The notes beneath the pieces are model-generated. The model saw nothing but the letters and a program-made list of their open reading frames with translations, was not told the DNA's origin and ran no database searches. A program made the translations under genes and the position numbers. From positions 434,001 through 498,000 of the forward strand of contig NZ_JAEFCA010000002.1 in the NCBI RefSeq assembly GCF_016405855.1: a stretch of 64,000 nucleotides of DNA, written 5' to 3'. Every line of letters starts with the position of its first letter. The stretch's first letter is position 1. The stretch comes from Flavobacterium sp. IB48. Lineage in GTDB: Bacteria > Bacteroidota > Bacteroidia > Flavobacteriales > Flavobacteriaceae. Shown piece by piece: positions 58,808 to 64,000 of this stretch.

Positions 58808-59425
58808 ATGCTGGAAGAAGCGAAAGATTTAGGAAAAGAAATAATAAAAGATACTAAAGAAGTTGTAATAGAACGTTTTTTTAGTCCTATGTATTTCTAT
58901 TTCATAATGGCTTGGATAATTTATAATTGGACATTTATTTATAGTTTACTCTTTGTTGATAGTGATAAATTTAAAAAGTTCAAAATAGATTATCTGCTAA
59001 GTTTTTATCCAACAAATTCTTTTTGGGATTATGTATGTAATTTTTGGCATGTCATTTTAGGCCCATCAGTTTCAACTTATATTCTAATCTGGTGGGTTTC
59101 AATTTGGTCTGAAAAGTCTTTTGAAAGGTTTGAGCAATATAAATCCAATAAGAGAACAATTAAAAGAAAATTAGAATACGAAGAAAAAGTAACTGTTGCA
59201 AAAGAGGAAAGGAAAATCAGGAACGAAGAATCTGATAAAAACAGCATAAAATATATTGATAATGAAGATTTTAATGACTGGTTTGATGATAGTAATGAAA
59301 CCGTAATGATAGCTGGTCTTTCTTATAAACCTAGTGAAGCTTTGTATAATACCGATTTTGAAAGTTACAAAGAAGCACTAGAAGAATATAATAATAGTGA
59401 TACTCAAGAAGAAGAAATTTCATAA
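58808..59425 (+). CDS. Two-TM membrane protein inside the hsd operon
   Basis: A 205-residue protein of unknown function, 3 bp after hsdS. A charged N-terminal helix (EEAKDLGKEIIKDTKEVVIE) precedes two hydrophobic segments, about residues 29-52 (MYFYFIMAWIIYNWTFIYSL) and 82-101 (VILGPSVSTYILIWWVSIWS). A long charged coiled stretch and a cytosolic C-terminus (IAGLSYKPSEALYNTDFESY) follow. I do not recognise a family; similar F-x-x-W-I-I-x-N-W-x-x-x-Y segments occur in proteins near defence genes, from memory. Its place between hsdS and a DUF262 gene suggests a defence accessory, perhaps a membrane effector. Confidence 0.78.
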   Translation: MLEEAKDLGKEIIKDTKEVVIERFFSPMYFYFIMAWIIYNWTFIYSLLFVDSDKFKKFKIDYLLSFYPTNSFWDYVCNFWHVILGPSVSTYILIWWVSIWSEKSFERFEQYKSNKRTIKRKLEYEEKVTVAKEERKIRNEESDKNSIKYIDNEDFNDWFDDSNETVMIAGLSYKPSEALYNTDFESYKEALEEYNNSDTQEEEIS

Positions 59426-59442
59426 TAACTAAATAAATATAA

Positions 59443-61230
59443 ATGGCAATAGAAGTAACAGGCAAGCAAATTGCCAGTGATAAAATAACTATCAAAGATG
59501 TTTTTGGAGAAGATATGTGGTTTACTATCCCCGATTATCAAAGACCTTATGTTTGGGGTGAAGACCAAATTAGTAACTTATTAGATGATGTATCGCATTC
59601 GGCAGTTAATACACCCGATAGCCAATATTTTTTAGGGTCATTAGTTTTGCATTGTGAACCAAAAAATTTGAGAGGCACAGCCTATCAGGAAAACTCAGTT
59701 TTAGATGGACAGCAACGTTTAACAACTTTATATATCCTACAAGCCGTAATTAGAGATATTACAACATCTGAAACTCGAAAATCTACATGTGCAAAAGCTA
59801 TATTTCAACAAGGCAATCCTGATGATGGTATTCCTGAAAGATTACGAATTGAATTCGCTATTCGCAAAGAGGTTGAAAATTTTATCAATAAATTTATCAA
59901 AGAAAATGGAGGAACATTAAAAAAAGATGAATTAGAGGATGTAGTTAAGACTTCTAAAGATGTTTCAATTAGAAATATGGCAAACGCTATTTTAATCATA
60001 AATAAATGGTTTGCTGATGAGGACAATCTTGATATCGATACTTTTTTTCCTTATTTGAGACAATATGTAATTTTAGTTTATGTCGCAAGTAGCGAATTGG
60101 AGGATGCTTTCAGATTATTTACGGTTTTAAATGACAGAGGAATAAAATTACGCAATAGTGATATTCTGAAAGCGCAAAATCTTAAAGAAGTAAGTACAGA
60201 ACAAAAACAAACCAAATATGCTAAGTTCTGGGAAGAATTAGAAGGAGAATTAGGAGAAGATTTCGATTTATTTTTGTCTTACATCAGAACCATTTTAGTA
60301 AAAGAAAAAGCGCGCAATAATTTACTTAAAGAATTTGAAGATAATATCTATCATCCTAAAAAATTCAATCATAGTACAAAGAAATATGAAAAAGCTCCAG
60401 CTCTTCTGAAAAAAGGAGATGATACATTCGAATTAATAAAAGCCTATAAAGTACATTACGACGTCATTTTTAGTGGTAATAATCATCACATTAGTAATAA
60501 TTGGGCTTTTGATAATTTGATTAGTGTTTTAAATGATACAGCACTGTCTGATATTTGGATACCTCCTTTATTAGTTTACCGTCATAATTTTGGAGATTAT
60601 AAAATATTAGATTTCTTAAAATTATTAGATAATAAGTTTTCAGGTGATTGGATTGGTAGGGAGACACCTACTACAAGAATAGAAGCCATGAATAATATTA
60701 TCAAGAAGGTGGAAGAATTGGCTAATGAAAAAGAAAAATCTAAAGATGAAAAATTGAACGAATTATTTAATGATAATGTCTTCAAGTTTAACACCTCATT
60801 TTTCTTGTCAGATTTAGACGAAAATTCAATTTACGGTAGAAGGTTTGCAAGATACAAATTAAGAAAAGTAGATTTTTTACTCGATGCACCTTTATATTCT
60901 GAAAAACGAAGCTCTTATAATGAGATGACTGTTGAACATATTTTACCACAAAATCCAGAAGATGGTAGTCAATGGACAAAAGATTTCAACCTAGATGAAA
61001 GAGAGGAATGGACGCATAAATTGGGGAATTTAGTATTAATCAGTAGAAGAAAAAATTCAGGACAAGGAAGATTAGATTTTACAGATAAAAAAGCAAAATA
61101 TTTTACATCAAGCATTGAAACTTTCCCAAATTCTATAAGAGTTATGCAAAAGCCACAATGGACTATTAAAGAGTTAAAGGAAAATCACTCTCAATTAATA
61201 AATAAAATCAAGTTGCATTACAATATTTAA
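59443..61230 (+). CDS. DUF262/DUF1524 protein (GmrSD-like putative restriction enzyme)
   Basis: A 595-residue protein. The N-terminal DUF262 (GmrS-like) domain has PDYQRPYVWGEDQISNLLDD near residue 30 and the signature DGQQRLTTL at 88-96. The C-terminal DUF1524 domain has the HNH-type motif VEHILPQNP (His499) and HKLGNLVLISRRKN near 525. Such fusions include GmrSD, which cuts glucosylated phage DNA with NTP hydrolysis, and parts of BREX and phosphorothioate defence systems. Here it lies in a type I operon, 17 bp after the membrane protein gene and 6 bp before hsdR. A second, independent nuclease activity is likely. Confidence 0.92.
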   Translation: MAIEVTGKQIASDKITIKDVFGEDMWFTIPDYQRPYVWGEDQISNLLDDVSHSAVNTPDSQYFLGSLVLHCEPKNLRGTAYQENSVLDGQQRLTTLYILQAVIRDITTSETRKSTCAKAIFQQGNPDDGIPERLRIEFAIRKEVENFINKFIKENGGTLKKDELEDVVKTSKDVSIRNMANAILIINKWFADEDNLDIDTFFPYLRQYVILVYVASSELEDAFRLFTVLNDRGIKLRNSDILKAQNLKEVSTEQKQTKYAKFWEELEGELGEDFDLFLSYIRTILVKEKARNNLLKEFEDNIYHPKKFNHSTKKYEKAPALLKKGDDTFELIKAYKVHYDVIFSGNNHHISNNWAFDNLISVLNDTALSDIWIPPLLVYRHNFGDYKILDFLKLLDNKFSGDWIGRETPTTRIEAMNNIIKKVEELANEKEKSKDEKLNELFNDNVFKFNTSFFLSDLDENSIYGRRFARYKLRKVDFLLDAPLYSEKRSSYNEMTVEHILPQNPEDGSQWTKDFNLDEREEWTHKLGNLVLISRRKNSGQGRLDFTDKKAKYFTSSIETFPNSIRVMQKPQWTIKELKENHSQLINKIKLHYNI

Positions 61231-61236
61231 ATTATT

Positions 61237-64000
61237 ATGATAACCGAAAACACTATAGAACAGTCACTAATATCACAATTAATAAATCAAGGCTATAATT
61301 ATTTTTATGGTCCCGATATTGCGCCCTATAGTGAAAACTCACAAAGAGAAAACTTTACGTCGGTTATTTTAGAAAATCATTTCAAGGAATGTTTAAAAAA
61401 ACTCAACCCTACCCTTCCTGAATCAGCTCGTGTAGAAGCTTTTCAAAAAATAATCAATTTAGGCACCGAAGATATTCTGGAAAATAACGAACGTTTCCAT
61501 ACACATCTTACCCAGGGTGTTACGGTAGAATATACCAAAGATGAAAATACTATTGGTATTCCTGTTACTTTATTCGATATAGAAAAAATTGAAAACAATA
61601 GTTTTTGGGTAGTTAATCAGTTAGTAGTAAAGGAAAATAACAACGAAAAACGCTTTGATGTTGTAATATATGTTAATGGTTTACCATTAGTGTTTATTGA
61701 GCTTAAAAATGCTGTTGATGAAAACGCTACACTCCAAAAAGCACATCAGCAAATACAAAATTACAAGAAAGCAGTTCCTAGTATTTTTTATTATAACTCA
61801 GTCTGTGTAATTTCAGATGGTATTGATGCAAAAACCTCAAGTGTTTCAGCTCCTTTTTCTAGATATTTATCATGGAAAGAGCCTAAAGAAATAGAAACAA
61901 AAGTCAAAATAAAAACCGACAATAAAACTGAGTTACAGATTCTGACAGAATACATGTTAGATAAAAAAACCTTGGTAGAATTAATCCGTTATTGTACTGT
62001 TTTTGAAACAGAAGAAAAGAAAGATCCTAACACAGGATTAATTTCTCAGGTGAAAGTTAAAAAAGTAGGTGCTTATCATCAGTATTATGCTGTTCAAAAA
62101 GCAGTTGCGCAAACTATTCGAGCTACTCATGCTACTGATGGTGATAGAAAAGTAGGTGTTGTTTGGCATACACAAGGTTCCGGAAAATCATTATCTATGG
62201 TTTTCTACAGTGGACAAATAATTACACATCCACAAATGGAAAATCCAACAATTGTAGTTTTGACTGATAGAAATGATTTAGATGATCAATTGTTTGGGAC
62301 TTTTGGAAATTGTATTAGTTTATTAAGACAAAAACCAGTACAAGCAGAGAGCAGAGAGCATATAAAAGAATTATTGAAAGTTTCGGGAGGGGGTGTTATT
62401 TTTACCACTATTCAGAAGTTTTCACCTGAAAGTGGTAATGTTTACGATACGCTTTCAGAACGAACCAATATTGTAGTTATTGCTGACGAAGCCCACAGAA
62501 GTCAGTACGGTTTTTCTGGTCGTGAAGTAGAAACTGAAGAAGGTTCAGAAATACGTTATGGAAATGCAAAGTACCTGCGCGATGCTTTACCTAATGCTTC
62601 TTATATCGGTTTTACAGGCACACCAATTGAAAAAGAAGATAGATCAACGCCTGCCGTTTTTGGAAATTACATTGATGTTTATGATATCAAAAGTGCTGTT
62701 GACGATGGTGCAACCGTGCCTATTAGTTATGAATCACGTTTGGTAAAAATAAATTTAGATGAAAAAACAGCATCTGCAATTGATGAAGAAATAAACGCAA
62801 TAACTGATGTTACCGAAGAACAACTAGAAAAAGCTAAAAAGAAAACAACAACTATTGATGCTATTGTAGGACATAAAGAACGTTTGCAAGATATTGCTCA
62901 AGACATCGTAGAACACTTCGAAAAAAGGCAAGAAGTCTTTGAAGGCAAAGCAATGATAGTTTGTATGACGAGAACCATTTGCGCTAAATTATACGATGAA
63001 ATTATTGCATTAAAACCAGATTGGCATGACAACGATTTAGACAAAGGAAAACTAAAAGTCATTATGACCAGTTCGTCTGATGATGATGCTTTATTACAAC
63101 CACACCACACCACCAAAAACCAACGAAAAAAATTAGCAGTCCGCATGAAAGATGCGAATGATGAATTAAAAATAGTCATCGTTAGAGATATGTGGCTAAC
63201 TGGATTTGATGCTCCAAGTTTGAATACAATGTATGTGGATAAAAAAATGCAAGGAGCTAACTTGATGCAAGCAATTGCGAGAGTAAACCGAGTGTATAAA
63301 GACAAACCAGGCGGATTAATTGTAGATTACATTGGTATTGGACAAGATTTACGTAGTGCCTTAACAACCTATTTAGAAAGTGGCGGTGAAGGAACACCTA
63401 CATTTGATATAAAGGAAGCTATTGCCGGCATGAAGGAGAAGTTTGAAATAATAGCGCAAATGTTTAATGGCTATAATTACAATGCATATTTTAGTTCAGA
63501 AACAGCTCAGAAATTACAAATTTTATTAGGAGCTCAAAACTTTATATTATCTAGCGAAACATTAAAAGATCGCTTTTTAAAAGAAGTGACTTTATTATCA
63601 AAATTATTTGCAATGTCTGTCCCTAGCGCAGATGCTGACAGAATAAAAGATGGAGTGGCATTTTTTCAAGCTGTAAAATCAAGAATAAACAAATTCAATA
63701 GCAATAGCATTAAATCTGATTACGAAGTTGAAACTGCAATTAAACAGATTGTAGATGAAGCATTATCAAGTGATGGTGTAATTGACATATTTGAAGCAGC
63801 AGGAATAAAAGCACCATCAATAAGTATTTTATCAGATGAGTTTTTGTTGGAAGTAAAAAATATGCAACAAAAAAACCTTGCATTTGAATTACTTAAAAAA
63901 TTATTGAGCGATGAAGTAAAAATTCGTAAAACAAAAAATCTAGTTCAAGGTAAAAAGTTCTCTGAAATGTTAGAATCAGTTGTGAAGCGTTATCATAACA
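61237..64000 (+). CDS. hsdR: Type I restriction-modification restriction subunit, 3'-truncated by window edge
   Basis: About 921 codons are visible without a stop. The N-terminal nuclease domain has the PD-(D/E)xK core in FDVVIYVNGLPLVFIELKNA (Asp near 141, E-x-K near 155). The SF2 translocase follows: Walker A HTQGSGKSLSM near 310, IADEAHRSQYG near 417, GFTGTPIE near 457, GFDAPSLNTMYVD near 654 and MQAIARVNRVYK near 677. It cuts unmodified DNA after ATP-driven translocation in complex with HsdM and HsdS. ATG at 61237 lies 6 bp after the DUF262 gene. The frame is intact throughout; a few C-terminal residues are outside the window. Confidence 0.96.
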   Translation, partial: MITENTIEQSLISQLINQGYNYFYGPDIAPYSENSQRENFTSVILENHFKECLKKLNPTLPESARVEAFQKIINLGTEDILENNERFHTHLTQGVTVEYTKDENTIGIPVTLFDIEKIENNSFWVVNQLVVKENNNEKRFDVVIYVNGLPLVFIELKNAVDENATLQKAHQQIQNYKKAVPSIFYYNSVCVISDGIDAKTSSVSAPFSRYLSWKEPKEIETKVKIKTDNKTELQILTEYMLDKKTLVELIRYCTVFETEEKKDPNTGLISQVKVKKVGAYHQYYAVQKAVAQTIRATHATDGDRKVGVVWHTQGSGKSLSMVFYSGQIITHPQMENPTIVVLTDRNDLDDQLFGTFGNCISLLRQKPVQAESREHIKELLKVSGGGVIFTTIQKFSPESGNVYDTLSERTNIVVIADEAHRSQYGFSGREVETEEGSEIRYGNAKYLRDALPNASYIGFTGTPIEKEDRSTPAVFGNYIDVYDIKSAVDDGATVPISYESRLVKINLDEKTASAIDEEINAITDVTEEQLEKAKKKTTTIDAIVGHKERLQDIAQDIVEHFEKRQEVFEGKAMIVCMTRTICAKLYDEIIALKPDWHDNDLDKGKLKVIMTSSSDDDALLQPHHTTKNQRKKLAVRMKDANDELKIVIVRDMWLTGFDAPSLNTMYVDKKMQGANLMQAIARVNRVYKDKPGGLIVDYIGIGQDLRSALTTYLESGGEGTPTFDIKEAIAGMKEKFEIIAQMFNGYNYNAYFSSETAQKLQILLGAQNFILSSETLKDRFLKEVTLLSKLFAMSVPSADADRIKDGVAFFQAVKSRINKFNSNSIKSDYEVETAIKQIVDEALSSDGVIDIFEAAGIKAPSISILSDEFLLEVKNMQQKNLAFELLKKLLSDEVKIRKTKNLVQGKKFSEMLESVVKRYHN

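Noticed and set aside
62898..63305. 135-residue minus-strand frame within hsdR
   Set aside because: It is antisense to conserved helicase motifs of hsdR and has no recognisable features.
56133..64000. BREX or DISARM defence system
   Set aside because: No PglZ, BrxC or DrmA-like protein is present; HsdM, HsdS and HsdR motifs make a type I system the plain reading.
1..64000. tRNA, rRNA or transposase genes
   Set aside because: None was recognised by eye on either strand; a covariance-model scan would be needed to exclude a short RNA gene.

Overview
The window looks like chromosomal DNA of a Flavobacteriaceae bacterium, most likely Flavobacterium. It is AT-rich and carries a SusC/SusD pair and many Bacteroidetes-type lipoproteins. 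Several promoters fit the Bacteroidota form TTG-N19/20-TAnnTTTG, start sites lack Shine-Dalgarno sequences, and intergenic DNA holds palindromic repeats typical of the group. The genus is inferred from gene content and sequence style, not from a search.

Layout. 1-8.2 kb: an aldo/keto reductase cut by the left edge, three AraC-type regulators, a sirtuin, an SDR-like protein and an AraC / MFS / siderophore-interacting-protein trio. 8.4-13.5 kb: an orphan SusC/SusD outer-membrane uptake pair with a good promoter and a leader of nearly 400 nt. 13.7-19.1 kb: small secreted or unknown proteins and an FAD monooxygenase with a DnaJ-like zinc-binding N-terminus. 19.2-25.5 kb: a probable copper-acquisition locus, with a diheme MauG/MbnH-like peroxidase, an MbnP-family lipoprotein, a TonB receptor with a Cys/Met plug motif, a YtkA-like lipoprotein and two paralogous small Cys-motif proteins. 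25.7-31.4 kb: two envelope proteins of unknown role and an apparent quinone/electrophile detoxification group (hydrolases, cupin, MhqO-like dioxygenase). 31.4-41.5 kb: an RND tripartite efflux operon next to a LytS/LytTR two-component system and FabH. 42-51 kb: stress and detoxification genes (UspA-like, nitronate monooxygenase, DoxX, DUF1223, Ohr, epoxide-hydrolase-like protein, cupin) around a second LytS/LytTR system, with many intergenic repeats. 51-55 kb: a two-motif aspartyl-protease-like protein and a large repeat lipoprotein. 55.4-64 kb: a small structured leader element and a type I restriction-modification operon (hsdM-hsdS-membrane protein-DUF262/DUF1524 protein-hsdR), cut by the right edge.

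How the parts work together. Four promoters (RND operon, DoxX, epoxide-hydrolase-like gene, cupin) have the same 75-bp layout: two direct repeats with starts exactly 21 bp apart, then exactly 36 bp to a -7 box. That geometry suits LytTR response regulators, and two LytTR systems lie in the same stretch. I propose that each system controls its own operator variant, one for efflux and one for a small detoxification regulon. The hsd operon appears to add two accessory genes, one resembling a GmrSD-type restriction enzyme, to a classic type I system.
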